Numbered from the stretch's first letter, positions 1-9,683 are shown. The stretch is 64,000 bases of DNA from CAYRGC01 sp964601225 (GCA_964601225.1 CAZRMM010000009.1:13377-77376), one strand, 5' to 3'. Numbers and translations: made by a program. Notes: generated from the letters alone by a model not told the origin.

Positions 1-141
1 GTGATTTTGGGGGCCTGGCTTTGTTTAACTTTTTGGCAAAAAAATGCGCCTAAAGAACTCTTTTCTAAACAATCGCTGAAGATCAAAGTAGCAAGTTTTT
101 GCCTAGTATTTATAGGACTTATGTTGATGCCTCCGCAATAA
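1..141 (+). CDS. 3' end of a membrane protein (partial)
   Basis: An open frame runs from the window edge to a TAA and gives 46 residues. The C-terminal half (around KVASFCLVFIGLMLM) reads as one hydrophobic helix, and an earlier stretch (VILGAWLCLTF) may be another. The start lies outside the window, so the family cannot be named. Base composition is AT-rich like the next two genes. The gene on the same strand begins 38 bases later. Confidence 0.5.
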   Translation: MILGAWLCLTFWQKNAPKELFSKQSLKIKVASFCLVFIGLMLMPPQ

Positions 142-178
142 CTTTCAAATATACTAATTCTGCTCTAAAATATACTCT

Positions 179-529
179 ATGCACGCAACAAAAACCGCGG
201 CTTCAATGTTGCTACGATTTGCTGTTGTAGTAGCAGTTATGGCTCCAATTGGGTCCGCTTTTTATAAATATTATTTAACGAAAAATTATAATTTTCTTGT
301 CGAAGCCCCTTGTGTTTTAGAAAATGAAAAATGTTTTGTTAGAGATTGTTCAGTTCCTGATAACTGTCCACGAAACAACTTAAGCAGTTACAAAAAGTTT
401 TTAATTAAAGCCAAAGATTTTAACGAATGCGTTGATGATACTTGTTTAGATGCATGCTCAAAAAAATTAATTGATTGCAAAGAAATCAAGTGCGGTGAAA
501 ATGAAGAAGATACTTGTAATTTTGAATGA
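179..529 (+). CDS. Small cysteine-rich secreted or anchored protein, hypothetical
   Basis: 116 residues. Residues 9-29 form one hydrophobic helix (signal peptide or anchor). The rest is acidic and carries about ten cysteines, with pairs such as CFVRDC, CVDDTCLDAC and CKEIKC. This suggests a small disulfide-stabilised extracytoplasmic domain. I do not recognise the family. Its stop overlaps the next start (ATGA), so the two are probably translationally coupled. Composition is AT-rich, unlike the bulk of the window. Confidence 0.6.
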   Translation: MHATKTAASMLLRFAVVVAVMAPIGSAFYKYYLTKNYNFLVEAPCVLENEKCFVRDCSVPDNCPRNNLSSYKKFLIKAKDFNECVDDTCLDACSKKLIDCKEIKCGENEEDTCNFE

Positions 530-1323
530 AAAATTACATAGAAGAGTTAATTGGCGATCGAAAAAAATTCAATGAATTCGTATATACGGACTTGGATCAA
601 GCAATAATTGAACTTAAAAAAAGGCAAGGTGATTCTTTTTTGCAAAAAAGAATTCTTGAACTTTTTGGTGAAATTCCCCCACCTCTTCAACAGAAAATTT
701 CTGCTGTTCTTTCTCGGCAAGTTGCAACTCCTAATTACGAAATCAAATTATTTCTCGAGAGAACGTATGACAAGCATATTTCTCCAGTGATTTTTGAATA
801 TTGTGATGATAAATTTATTTCAGCCAATCAATTAAAACGCGCTCTAGGAGTCATGAAATTTCAGGACGTGCTTTCAGAAAAATTTATTAGAAAAAAAAGG
901 AATGTTATTGATTTTCATCATTCAGACGGAAAGAAATTCCGAGACATAAAAACAAATTGGGGTGAATCCTTTGTCGATTTTCACCATTCCTTACTACAGA
1001 GAATATATCCAAATTGTTCTAGCTTCATTTTTGATGGTTCTAGTTGGTTCACCGCTAATGGAAAAAATGCGAAAGAATATTACTGCCACTATTTAGGGTT
1101 ATTTATCCAAAACGCCTTCTTATTTGAAAATTTCATCCTTGAAGGCAGAGAGTACGATTTTGTTAAGAAAACCGTTTTGCCAGCTTTTTTGGAAACGTAT
1201 GAAAGAACTGGCTATAAACCACTTATTGTTCAATTGCTGCCTCCATCAGTGGAAAATCATGAGTATTGGACTTGTTACCCCCTTAATCTTTTACCTTTTG
1301 TAGAAGAGAAAATTTTGATATAA
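526..1323 (+). CDS. Hypothetical protein, AT-rich region
   Basis: 265 residues, no signal peptide and no clear membrane helix; probably cytoplasmic. It is rich in aromatic and charged residues (FHHSDGKKF, WGESFVDFHHS). No family recognised. The ATGA overlap with the cysteine-rich gene upstream and the 9-base gap to the histidine kinase downstream suggest one transcript, so a role connected with the sensor kinase is possible but unproven. Confidence 0.55.
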   Translation: MKNYIEELIGDRKKFNEFVYTDLDQAIIELKKRQGDSFLQKRILELFGEIPPPLQQKISAVLSRQVATPNYEIKLFLERTYDKHISPVIFEYCDDKFISANQLKRALGVMKFQDVLSEKFIRKKRNVIDFHHSDGKKFRDIKTNWGESFVDFHHSLLQRIYPNCSSFIFDGSSWFTANGKNAKEYYCHYLGLFIQNAFLFENFILEGREYDFVKKTVLPAFLETYERTGYKPLIVQLLPPSVENHEYWTCYPLNLLPFVEEKILI

Positions 1324-1332
1324 TAAAAAGAA

Positions 1333-2946
1333 ATGCAAACAAGTACATGTTCTGCGACTGACTACCTTACCATTGCGTATTATTCGCATTTGATTCCACT
1401 TTTGCTTGTTTTTGTAATTAGCGCGTTAGTCATCTATCGTTCTAACTTTGCACTTCTCCCTCGATGCTTTGGGTATTTTGCAGCCTTTTTCTGCCTTTGG
1501 CTACTTGGGGATGTTATCGCATGGACGGCAAAGGATTATTACCTTGTAGCATTTGTTTGGGCGCCTTTGGATTATATTAATATCCTCTTTTATTTATTTG
1601 GTGCGTATTTCTACTTAGTTCTACTCATTGAGAAGGATTTAACGAATAAATGGAAAATGCTGCTTTTTTCACCAGCATTTCCTGCTTGGTGGATTACACT
1701 AAGTAACAAATCCTTTAGTAATTTTGAGCAACCTGTTTGCGAAGCCTTAAATAATGAATTTCTCTCTCAGTACAAACTGTGGGTTGAGATTGGAGTTATC
1801 GCCTTAGTAATTATTGCTGCAATCATTGGTTGGCATAAAAATAATGATAAGCGTTGGCAAATTGCTACTGTCGGAATTGCTCTTACACTTTTCTTCGATG
1901 TATTCGGCTTAACCGAGTATATATCAAGTCAAACAGGAATTTATGAAATCAATTTATATAGCCTTTTCATTCTTCCCCTCTTTGTATTTCTAATAATTTA
2001 TTCGATTACCAATTTAGGTATTTTTAAAATTAAGTTACTGGGGTTTCAATTATTGGCTTATGCCTTAATTGTCATGGTAGGTTCTCAGTTCTTTTTCTTA
2101 GAAGGATCTACATCGAAAGCTCTTGCGATTATCACCTTCTTGCTGTCTCTGGGTTTTGGAATTCTCCTTGTTAGGACGGGACAGCGCGAAATAGAAGCAC
2201 GAAAAAAGATCGAAGGACTCGTCGTAGATCTTGAAAAAGCAAATGAGCATCTCAAAGAACTCGACCGCCAAAAAGACGAACTCTTGAGCATCGTCAGCCA
2301 CCAGCTCGCCACTCCGATCACGTCCGTGAAGTGGTACCTGGAAATGCTCCAGGATGGCGACGTGGGCGAACTGAAGGAAGAGCAGAAGAAACACGTGCAC
2401 TCCATGCAGGCGATCGCAGCGGACCTCACCGACCTCGTCGGCATGATTCTCGACGTGTCGCGCATTCAGCTCGGCCGCATGCGCATCGATAAGCAGCCGC
2501 TCGACCTCGCGGAGTTCTTCAAGGAGATCCTCGAGACGGTGGAACCCAAGGCCATCGAGAAGCACATCAACTTCGTGAAGAACCTCCCGGCGAGCTACCC
2601 GGCCGCGAACCTCGACAAGCGCTACACGCGCATGACCGTCGAGAACCTCCTCACGAACGCCATCAAGTACACGCCGGAGAAGGGCGACGTTACCATCGAC
2701 GTGCAAATCAAAGACAACAAGCTCTACTGCTCCGTGAAGGACACCGGCTGCGGCATTCCCAAGGCCGAGCAGGACAAGATCTTCGGCAAGCTCTTCCGCG
2801 CCAGCAACGTCCGCAACACCGTGGACGGCAACGGCTTCGGTCTCTACGTCGCCAAGGGCGCCGTCGAAGCGCAGGGTGGTTCCATCCGCTTCGAGAGCGC
2901 CGAAGGCAAGGGCACGACGTTCTCCGTCGAGCTGCCGCTGAGCTGA
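1333..2946 (+). CDS. Membrane sensor histidine kinase with a composition break
   Basis: 537 residues. The N-terminal 280 residues hold about eight hydrophobic helices, a 7TM-type sensor. A coiled-coil linker follows (about 283-315), then a HisKA domain with the phospho-acceptor motif SIVSHQLATPITSVKW. The C-terminal HATPase_c domain shows the N box (NLLTNAIKY), G1 (DTGCGIP) and G2 (GNGFGLYVAKG). It should autophosphorylate on His and pass phosphate to a response regulator; no regulator gene is visible nearby. Hand counts give 35% GC at 1381-1440 but 53% at 2521-2580, with the change near 2170-2280 at the sensor/kinase linker. Confidence 0.9.
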   Translation: MQTSTCSATDYLTIAYYSHLIPLLLVFVISALVIYRSNFALLPRCFGYFAAFFCLWLLGDVIAWTAKDYYLVAFVWAPLDYINILFYLFGAYFYLVLLIEKDLTNKWKMLLFSPAFPAWWITLSNKSFSNFEQPVCEALNNEFLSQYKLWVEIGVIALVIIAAIIGWHKNNDKRWQIATVGIALTLFFDVFGLTEYISSQTGIYEINLYSLFILPLFVFLIIYSITNLGIFKIKLLGFQLLAYALIVMVGSQFFFLEGSTSKALAIITFLLSLGFGILLVRTGQREIEARKKIEGLVVDLEKANEHLKELDRQKDELLSIVSHQLATPITSVKWYLEMLQDGDVGELKEEQKKHVHSMQAIAADLTDLVGMILDVSRIQLGRMRIDKQPLDLAEFFKEILETVEPKAIEKHINFVKNLPASYPAANLDKRYTRMTVENLLTNAIKYTPEKGDVTIDVQIKDNKLYCSVKDTGCGIPKAEQDKIFGKLFRASNVRNTVDGNGFGLYVAKGAVEAQGGSIRFESAEGKGTTFSVELPLS

Positions 2947-2947
2947 A

Positions 2948-3517
2948 TCACTCGGTCCACCGGAACGTCTCGAAGATCTGCTTCGCCATCGCGGGATCGT
3001 CTTTCATTTGGCTGATGCAAATCACAACAGTCTTGCCGTTCTTTTCGGAGCAGAAGGCATAGCGAGCTTCGTATGAACCAAGTGTGGCGCATAAGGGGTA
3101 TGGATCACCATAATCAATCCAACCTTGTCCTCGGCTGTCGAATTTTTCGAAGAAATCGACTTTTGCCCATGCACTATTTGTATTTGTCACACTAAGCGGA
3201 GAATCGAAGATTCCTGTTGTTTTTGCGGCGCAGGTCGCATTCAACGGAACATTATGTCCATATTTTTCCCATTCTTTTTTTTCTTCGATGGAAAGAGGAA
3301 AATCATATGTATCCATTGTAATGCCTCTGCTTTGCCAATCTGTAGAATTTATCCAAGATGGCTGATAATAGGTGTAGTGATTTTTTGAATCACAAATAAC
3401 GTCATAATTAGCCATATTTGAATAACAGCCTGAATTACTACTAATTGCAGAAAAACTACACCCTCCTAATAGGAGGAAAAGTATTATGCCCATTATGAAC
3501 GCATGTAATCGATCCAT
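2948..3517 (-). CDS. Lipoprotein overlapping the M23 surface protein gene
   Basis: About 189 residues from the ATG at 3517. The N-terminus is a lipoprotein signal (hydrophobic stretch ending LLLGGC), so it is probably lipid-anchored outside the cytoplasmic membrane. An ATG at 3493 overlaps the upstream TAA (TAATG) but would leave a very short signal; a TTG at 3538 is also possible. The gene is AT-rich except for its last ~22 codons, which are GC-rich and recur as a relic at 9684-9757. Its overlap with the giant hydrolase gene suggests coupled expression and possibly inhibition of, or partnership with, that protein (inference). Confidence 0.7.
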   Translation of the reverse strand: MDRLHAFIMGIILFLLLGGCSFSAISSNSGCYSNMANYDVICDSKNHYTYYQPSWINSTDWQSRGITMDTYDFPLSIEEKKEWEKYGHNVPLNATCAAKTTGIFDSPLSVTNTNSAWAKVDFFEKFDSRGQGWIDYGDPYPLCATLGSYEARYAFCSEKNGKTVVICISQMKDDPAMAKQIFETFRWTE

Positions 3518-6500
3518 GATTGTGAAAGGGAATCCCAAATATTTTTACCAGTATTCCAATTTGTAGAACCAACTCTAACCCATCTCATAATACTCTGTGA
3601 CTTCCCATTTACCTGTATCTCATCAACTTTAGTTAAGACAACTCTCTCCATATCTTCCAATTTTTTCCCAGCTTCCCACGCCTTCCAATATGAAGGCGCC
3701 GATCCTTTCGAGGATGTCTCTAATGCGGAACGGTCATAGCAGAGCATAGTTCCATCTTTCGGAACAAACGTACCAACTTGGTCATTCCATACAACATCGA
3801 AGCCTGTGTTATCAGCTGTTGTCCCAGGAATACCATCTAACCCTGAGTCAAAGGCCTTGATATTAATTTTGAGAGCACTAATCACATTGCGTGAATCGAT
3901 GGACTTCCATTCGCCACCGACATTTTGGAAATTAACGATATGGCTGTGGGATCCGAAGGATCTATCTCCACTCGGACCCATGCCTCCGATCGTACCGATG
4001 AGATCTCCTTGTTTAACTGCATCGTCTTTCTTAATGATTTTGAGATCATGGCCATCCTTGTCTCGAATGACGAATGATCCATCACTACCAGCGGGGTAAA
4101 TCAGCATGTGCATGTATTCCGTCCGCCATGTAACTCCATTTAATGTGTGCTCAATGGTAACAGCGCCATAAGTCCCACTGATTGACGTAATTACGCCATC
4201 GGCAATTGCATACACAGGCAGACCGCGGTCACTTTCCCCCTCGAGATAATTGATATCCATCGCGTTGTATTCATCGTTGCCGTGGAAACCGGATCCCAAC
4301 TCCCATCGCCAACCAGAGGAATCCCAGGTGTTCGCAAGTTGAGAAGGATTTTTTACAGGGAAATTCTGATAGAACGCACTGAGAATCGTATTTTGTGCTT
4401 CGCGGTTAGCATCTCCTTCGGGCAGAGTGGAAAAATTGCCAACAGGAACCATCGTCTCTCCTCGTTTCATGCTCGGCAAATTGCGAGGCATCGAGAAGGT
4501 CTGAATCGGAGCATCCTTCAAGGCAGTGCCGTCTTCAAAGATGACATTCATCGTCAATGCATATTGCACCTGAGCCGATTGCATGAGCAGCCATTGCTGA
4601 TATTGATCTTGCGTAAGAGGAGATGGTCCGACGTTTACGGCGATCGTAGGCAGAGCGGAAATAGGGATGCGAATGTAAGTAGCAGCCGTGGTGATATCGA
4701 TCAGCTTGCCGCCGTAATACACCTCCACGCGTCGAATCGAGCGTCCTTCAGTCGCGACATCGAAACGAATGCGTATCTCATTATCATCCATGCTGTATGC
4801 AGGCTTATCGGGAGCAGCGGTAAGAACGCTGAGGTTCCTTTGTGTACCTGAAAGTAGATGCCCATACTGAGCATCAGTGATCAATTTTTGCAAAACATCA
4901 CCGGCAGCCGCGGGAGTTGCTGCTGACGCAATTTCCATCAGGCGAGATGCTGGAATGTCCGTCAGTAATTGAACGGTGAAAGCGATACTGAGCTGCGCGT
5001 ATCGCGATGTCGTCGTACGAATCTGGTTTGCCGCATTCACAATGATGCGCCCCGCAGGAGTATCAGTTCGCATGGCGGAAGAAGTGATAACTGTTGGCGC
5101 GGATACCTTCCAATCATTTCTATTCACTATAGATACATAGAGATCGCGCTGCGTGAGACCATTAAGTACTCCATTTGCGGCATTCTGTACGTCGGTACCC
5201 TGTAATCCCGAATGCTGAATGAAAACGGAGAGCGTAGGCGTGTCGGGGGAGTTATTGATCATGACTGACGGCGCTGAGTCAGGATTACCTGTTGGCGATC
5301 CGCCAACATCACCAGAACTTGATACTAAATTCTGCTGCTGAACCAACATCACCGTCTGCGCATTCTGCAACGCCGCGATGTCTTCGGCGCGGATCCAGCT
5401 GACGCCGCCGGTGAGCGCCTGCTCCAGCGCCGCCGGACCCAGTGACTTCGCCATGCTGATGAGGATCTCCTGGCTCGCGCCCGCACGCGCGGCGGAGCCG
5501 AGCATTTTGGCATCCTCCTTCGCCCGATCGATCGCGTCCTGACCGGAGCTGACATAGAACTGCCGCCAACGATTCTCCAGCATCTGCTGGTACGCGACGT
5601 CTTCCGCCTGGCGACCTTGGATCGCCTGGTAGATCTCGAAGGAATGCGTTTCCACCGCTTCCTTCACCTGGTCCTTCGTCGGGAAGAGCGGGAAATATCC
5701 CTTATCGAGCCGCGAGAAATCGAAGGAGCCCACTTCATAGCCGGCATTTTTGGCTATGAGATAGCCGGCGTAGTCATTTGCCGCGTGCACGAGGTCTTCG
5801 GACGCGCGGTAGACCGCCTTCCACGCGTTGTCCCATTCCACTTCCCCGGGCTTCCAGCCCGTAGCGATGAGCGACGCATAGTCGCGCTGGACGAGTGCGG
5901 CGCGGGAATCTTCCAGGAAGGACGTCGCGATGATCGAGGAGAGCCCCGTCGCGGACCAAACGCTGTACGGCACGTTCGCGGCGACGGCGCTGTTATTGAT
6001 GGAGATCGGCTCGTAGTGCGGCGCGATGTGCGTGGCGAGGAGGGCGCTGTAGTCGCGGATCTGGGCAAGCTCCCCCGCCGCGGGCTCCGGCGCAGCGGTC
6101 AGCGTCGCGGGATAACTTTCGAAGTTGGACGCGGTTTCCCAATGGACGCCGAGTCCGCGGGATGCCGGATACCACTCGACCCACACCGTGGGTCCGGGCT
6201 TGCCGTCGATCATCAGGCGTACTTCGTACTTCTGCGAGCGGTTCGCCTCAACGCTGCCGCCCATGAGCCCGTTAAAGGGGATGACGCCGACGGGTAACCC
6301 GATGTCCGGCGAGGTCGTCGCGGGGACCGTCATGACGGTCTGCATGCCGTAGCGGTCACCGGCGTTCCAGGAAACATTGAACTCCAGCGTGTGCGCACCC
6401 GGGGCGTACGCTTGAACTACGAGCTTGTTCTGGTTGATGCCGAGCACGTCGAGTTGGGGCGTCGTGGGAAGCGTCTCGGGCGTCGTCGCGAGGATGGCCT

Positions 6501-8595
6501 TGCTCGCCGCGATGCCCTGCTCCGCGAGCGCGAGCAGGTTTTTGTACCGGTTGAGGTCGCCGATGCGATACGAGAGGCCGATCTGCCACATTTGGTCGCG
6601 ATACCACGGCGGTGTGAGGTAGGCGTTGTCGATGATTTTCTGGGTCTCCGCGATCAGACGCGGCATGTCCGCAGCCGTTTGCACGAACTGGTCGTACGCG
6701 AACGCGACGGCGATGCGGTCGCCGAGGCGAAGGGCCTCGAGCGTTTCCGCGAATTCGCGCTCTTCCTGCTGTTCCCGGAGCAACTCGTCCTCGCTCAAGG
6801 CGCGGAAGAGCGAGGCGATCGACTGCGGAACGGACCGATCGGTGGCGGGACTCCAATCCATACCCACGGCGTCGAGGGACTCTTGCAGTTCCTGCGCGAC
6901 GCGCACGGGCGGCTCGGGCAGGGCATCGATCGCCGTAGACTGCGCCGTGAACGCCGCATCCAAGGCATCGCGGCTCGTCTTCGCGCCGTTCAGCGCGGAT
7001 TGCGCGCCCTGAAGAGCGTTCGTCGCGCCGGTGACGGCGGTTTCCGCCGAGCGCACCCGGTCTTGCGACGCCGCCACCGCGGCTTGGGCCGTCGGCACTT
7101 GTTTGTCATTGGCCAGATCCGTCTTGGCGACCTGGAGCTTCTGATCCGTATCGGCGACGAGCGTGCGCGCGGCGGCGAGGCCGTTATCGGCGAACACGAA
7201 CTGCGGGTTGGCCCAGTCGGCGGAGACCGAGGTCTTCCCGTCGGCCCTGAGCACCATGAGCGTGACGCTCTTCACTCCCGCGATGGGAACGGCGATGGAC
7301 TTCGGCCCCGTCTTCGCCGTGATCGTGCCGCTGTCGTAGAGCTTCTTCCCGTCGCCCCACACCTGGAAAATCGCGCCTGCGGTTCCTTTCGTCTCGTCAT
7401 CGATGCCGATGACGCTCTGGAAGACGCCGTACGCGCCGTCGGTGCGGAAGGAGACGGAAGACGAGGATTTCACGCCGAGGCCGCGCGCGTACGAAACGCC
7501 CTTGATGACCATGGTGCGCCCGTCGAGAGCGCCGGAGCCGCCGTTGCTCATGTTGCGTTCCACGGGACCGAGTGCGTTCTGCGAGGATATGAAGAACAGG
7601 TCGCTCACCTGGACGGCGCGTGTCCCTCCGGAATCCGCGTACGTAAAGCGGGCATTGGCCCAATCGGCGTGATCGGAATTGCTGCCGTCGCCGGCGTTCG
7701 TGACGACAAGCTGCACTTTTTGGACGCCGCGTACGTCTACGGAAATCGCGCGTCCCGGCATCGTTCCCGTCATCACCCCGCTGTCGAAGAGCTTCTTGCC
7801 GTCGCCCCACACCTGGAAGATCACGCTGCCGTTTCCGTTCGTCTCGTCATCGACGCCGATGACGCTCTCGAAGGTCGCGAATTGGCCGTTCGCGGGGATA
7901 TCGATGGAGGAATTCGCGTGGACGCCGAGGCCGCGCTGGTACGTGACCCCGCGGATGGACTCGGTGCGGCCGTCCGTGGCGCCAGTCTCGCCGTTGCTGC
8001 GATCGCGTTCGACGGACCCCCAGCCGTTCGTGGAAGCCGAGAAGAAGAGATCGCTCGCATACACCTTCGGCAGAAGAGCCGTATATGTGTTCTTCGCCTC
8101 CGCGAGTTTCTGCTCGAGGGTCGCGACCACGGCTTGCTTGGCCTGATACGACCGGAGGGCGGCATCGAGGGCGGATTGATCCGATGCGAGCGTCTGCCGG
8201 GCCGCGTCGAGGGTCTTCTGCGCGTCGGCAAGAGATTGCGTGGCGACGGCGACCTGGCTTTCGTAGGTCGTCACCTTCGCGAGGGAATCGAGCAGGGACG
8301 TCCGCGTATTGGCGTGGAGCGAGTAGAGGGCGGCATCCGAAATCAGGTCTTGCTCGCTTTGGGCAAGCGCCGCGATCACCGCTTCCTCGTAGCGATCGAT
8401 CGACGCCTCGCCCTTCGCGATGTCTTTCATTTGGACGACATCCTGCAACGCGCCATCAAGATCGTGGCGGAGTAGGGCGGATTGCGCTTCGAGGGCGCCG
8501 TACGTGGCAACCGAGGGGGTAATGCGGTCTTCGAGCTTTTCGGGACCGTTGAGGCGCTCGAATCCTCGCTGGGAACGGGGGGATGAAGGAGTCAT
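3493..8595 (-). CDS. Giant NPCBM-domain surface protein with C-terminal M23-like peptidase
   Basis: 1700 residues. It begins with a motif like planctomycete surface proteins (LEDRITPS, residues 21-28) and no classical signal peptide. Coiled-coil segments follow (about 40-175), then two NPCBM sugar-binding domains (about 179-322 and 331-470; motifs NGWGSVERDRSNGET and GLGVHANSS), then more coiled coil. Near residues 1430-1550 lies an M23/LytM-like metallopeptidase region, with an H/D pair in FHGNDEYNAMD and the HxH motif in GSHSHIVNF. M23 enzymes cut peptidoglycan cross-bridges. The 3' third is AT-rich (33% GC at 3541-3600) while the 5' part is GC-rich. The leader before the ATG is C/T-rich. 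Confidence 0.85.
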   Translation of the reverse strand: MTPSSPRSQRGFERLNGPEKLEDRITPSVATYGALEAQSALLRHDLDGALQDVVQMKDIAKGEASIDRYEEAVIAALAQSEQDLISDAALYSLHANTRTSLLDSLAKVTTYESQVAVATQSLADAQKTLDAARQTLASDQSALDAALRSYQAKQAVVATLEQKLAEAKNTYTALLPKVYASDLFFSASTNGWGSVERDRSNGETGATDGRTESIRGVTYQRGLGVHANSSIDIPANGQFATFESVIGVDDETNGNGSVIFQVWGDGKKLFDSGVMTGTMPGRAISVDVRGVQKVQLVVTNAGDGSNSDHADWANARFTYADSGGTRAVQVSDLFFISSQNALGPVERNMSNGGSGALDGRTMVIKGVSYARGLGVKSSSSVSFRTDGAYGVFQSVIGIDDETKGTAGAIFQVWGDGKKLYDSGTITAKTGPKSIAVPIAGVKSVTLMVLRADGKTSVSADWANPQFVFADNGLAAARTLVADTDQKLQVAKTDLANDKQVPTAQAAVAASQDRVRSAETAVTGATNALQGAQSALNGAKTSRDALDAAFTAQSTAIDALPEPPVRVAQELQESLDAVGMDWSPATDRSVPQSIASLFRALSEDELLREQQEEREFAETLEALRLGDRIAVAFAYDQFVQTAADMPRLIAETQKIIDNAYLTPPWYRDQMWQIGLSYRIGDLNRYKNLLALAEQGIAASKAILATTPETLPTTPQLDVLGINQNKLVVQAYAPGAHTLEFNVSWNAGDRYGMQTVMTVPATTSPDIGLPVGVIPFNGLMGGSVEANRSQKYEVRLMIDGKPGPTVWVEWYPASRGLGVHWETASNFESYPATLTAAPEPAAGELAQIRDYSALLATHIAPHYEPISINNSAVAANVPYSVWSATGLSSIIATSFLEDSRAALVQRDYASLIATGWKPGEVEWDNAWKAVYRASEDLVHAANDYAGYLIAKNAGYEVGSFDFSRLDKGYFPLFPTKDQVKEAVETHSFEIYQAIQGRQAEDVAYQQMLENRWRQFYVSSGQDAIDRAKEDAKMLGSAARAGASQEILISMAKSLGPAALEQALTGGVSWIRAEDIAALQNAQTVMLVQQQNLVSSSGDVGGSPTGNPDSAPSVMINNSPDTPTLSVFIQHSGLQGTDVQNAANGVLNGLTQRDLYVSIVNRNDWKVSAPTVITSSAMRTDTPAGRIIVNAANQIRTTTSRYAQLSIAFTVQLLTDIPASRLMEIASAATPAAAGDVLQKLITDAQYGHLLSGTQRNLSVLTAAPDKPAYSMDDNEIRIRFDVATEGRSIRRVEVYYGGKLIDITTAATYIRIPISALPTIAVNVGPSPLTQDQYQQWLLMQSAQVQYALTMNVIFEDGTALKDAPIQTFSMPRNLPSMKRGETMVPVGNFSTLPEGDANREAQNTILSAFYQNFPVKNPSQLANTWDSSGWRWELGSGFHGNDEYNAMDINYLEGESDRGLPVYAIADGVITSISGTYGAVTIEHTLNGVTWRTEYMHMLIYPAGSDGSFVIRDKDGHDLKIIKKDDAVKQGDLIGTIGGMGPSGDRSFGSHSHIVNFQNVGGEWKSIDSRNVISALKINIKAFDSGLDGIPGTTADNTGFDVVWNDQVGTFVPKDGTMLCYDRSALETSSKGSAPSYWKAWEAGKKLEDMERVVLTKVDEIQVNGKSQSIMRWVRVGSTNWNTGKNIWDSLSQSWIDYMRS

Positions 8596-8674
8596 GAAAG
8601 GGAAAGAAAAATCATCTCCATCAGACGCCTGATCGGGCCGCCCGAAGAGGGTCGACGGACCAGAAAAAACGGTG

Positions 8675-8712
8675 GATTCGATTTTTTGGCTTAGATTAGG
8701 GCTCCGTTAGGT
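8675..8712 (-). promoter_or_regulatory. Three-box upstream motif, copy 1
   Basis: Read on the minus strand this has boxes AACC, AGCC and AGCC at spacings of 10 and 12 bases, followed by a run of A. It sits about 80-117 bases upstream of the giant M23 gene and downstream of the preceding gene's terminator. Copies with the same order and near-identical spacing lie at 9615, 16009 and 35614. Position suggests a promoter-region or 5'-leader element; the function is unknown. Confidence 0.5.
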
Positions 8713-8746
8713 TCCGCAAGGGCGTAGAACGGTGCTGGTAAGATCG

Positions 8747-8780
8747 AAAAAAGCCCCTCGCGACCGGGTCGGAGGGGCTT
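8747..8780 (-). terminator. Rho-independent terminator
   Basis: On the minus strand a GC-rich stem (AAGCCCCTC pairing with GAGGGGCTT) is followed directly by a run of six T. It lies 24 bases past the stop of the 8804-9532 gene and separates it from the giant surface protein gene. Confidence 0.85.
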
Positions 8781-8803
8781 CGGGCAAACCTATCGCGAGA
8801 CGA

Positions 8804-9532
8804 TCACCTGCCTTGCACCGAACGGACGGAAGACATGGAGGAGGACGTGCGCTTCGGCTGCCGCTTTACGCGCGGCTTGGCAACGCGCTTGAGCGGACGG
8901 GCGGATGCGGACGAGACGGAAGACGACGAACGGGCGGAGGAACGCGCGGCGGACGCTTTCGACTGGCCGTGGCGCACGGGAGCCTGCTCGCCGACGTACG
9001 ACGCGGAAGCGACGACGGCCTCGAAGAACGGATAGTATTTCTCGAAATTCTCCGGAGGGGCGTACATCGTGGCCTCGATGATCTTCCCCTCGATCACGAC
9101 CACGAGGGAGACGCCGCGGACGGGCACGCTGCTCCAATCGGACGTGTAGTCGAAGCGCATGCCGCCCCTGCCGAGGAACGTGGCATCGCCGGAGGACGTG
9201 AGCGCGAAGTTGGCGCGGTACCAATCCGAGCTGCGCCCGTCGATGGTCGATTCGCCGACGAAGTAGTTCTTGAGCTTCTCGCCCTCGAGCGGCACCGACG
9301 CGCGCTCGACGCTCATCCACATGCGCGCGGGGAAGGTGCGGGTATCCACCATCTCGTCCGGGCGCGGCGGCGCGAACGACATGCTCGACGAGCTGTACAA
9401 ATCGATTTGCTCCCAATCGTCAGGGAATTGGAACTGCACGGGCCCGACGGTGGCGGTGCGCATGCCGGCGGCCGAGGCCAAAGAGGGTAGAAGCAGCGCG
9501 ATGCCGCAGAGTGCCGTGGAGAGGCGTCTCAT
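8804..9532 (-). CDS. Secreted protein with basic Ser/Arg-rich tail
   Basis: 242 residues from the ATG at 9532, chosen because it opens a clear signal peptide (MRRLSTALCGIALLLPSLASA) and follows a C/T-rich leader. The mature part (about 25-185) begins with VGPVQFQFPDDWEQ, a pattern shared loosely with other small secreted proteins here (9761, 36011). The last ~55 residues are Ser/Ala/Arg/Lys-rich and probably disordered; they could bind an anionic surface polymer. A strong terminator follows. No enzymatic motif recognised. Confidence 0.75.
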   Translation of the reverse strand: MRRLSTALCGIALLLPSLASAAGMRTATVGPVQFQFPDDWEQIDLYSSSSMSFAPPRPDEMVDTRTFPARMWMSVERASVPLEGEKLKNYFVGESTIDGRSSDWYRANFALTSSGDATFLGRGGMRFDYTSDWSSVPVRGVSLVVVIEGKIIEATMYAPPENFEKYYPFFEAVVASASYVGEQAPVRHGQSKASAARSSARSSSSVSSASARPLKRVAKPRVKRQPKRTSSSMSSVRSVQGR

Positions 9533-9614
9533 ACTGAAGGGGGAAAGGATGCCCCCATTGCACTCCCGCCGCTTCCCGCGCGGGAGACCCGCGATGGAAG
9601 CCGAAATTCCAGAT

Positions 9615-9655
9615 ATCGACTTTTTGGCTTCCATAAGGGCTCTTTGAGGTTCTTT
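9615..9655 (-). promoter_or_regulatory. Three-box upstream motif, copy 2
   Basis: Nearly identical to the copy at 16009 over about 35 bases. On the minus strand the boxes AACC, AGCC, AGCC are spaced 10 and 12, then AAAAAGTC. It lies about 85-120 bases upstream of the secreted protein gene that starts at 9532. Confidence 0.5.
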
Positions 9656-9683
9656 ATCTCCGCAGAACGCCCAGGAAAGAGCC

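Noticed and set aside
6391..8475. A 694-codon open frame on the plus strand
   Set aside because: It is antisense to the NPCBM protein, has an Arg/Gly/His-rich composition typical of a shadow frame in GC-rich DNA, and resembles no family.
8675..8712. Known riboswitch (preQ1 or T-box) for the three-box motif
   Set aside because: No matching consensus or pairing is evident, and the downstream genes are not in a related pathway.
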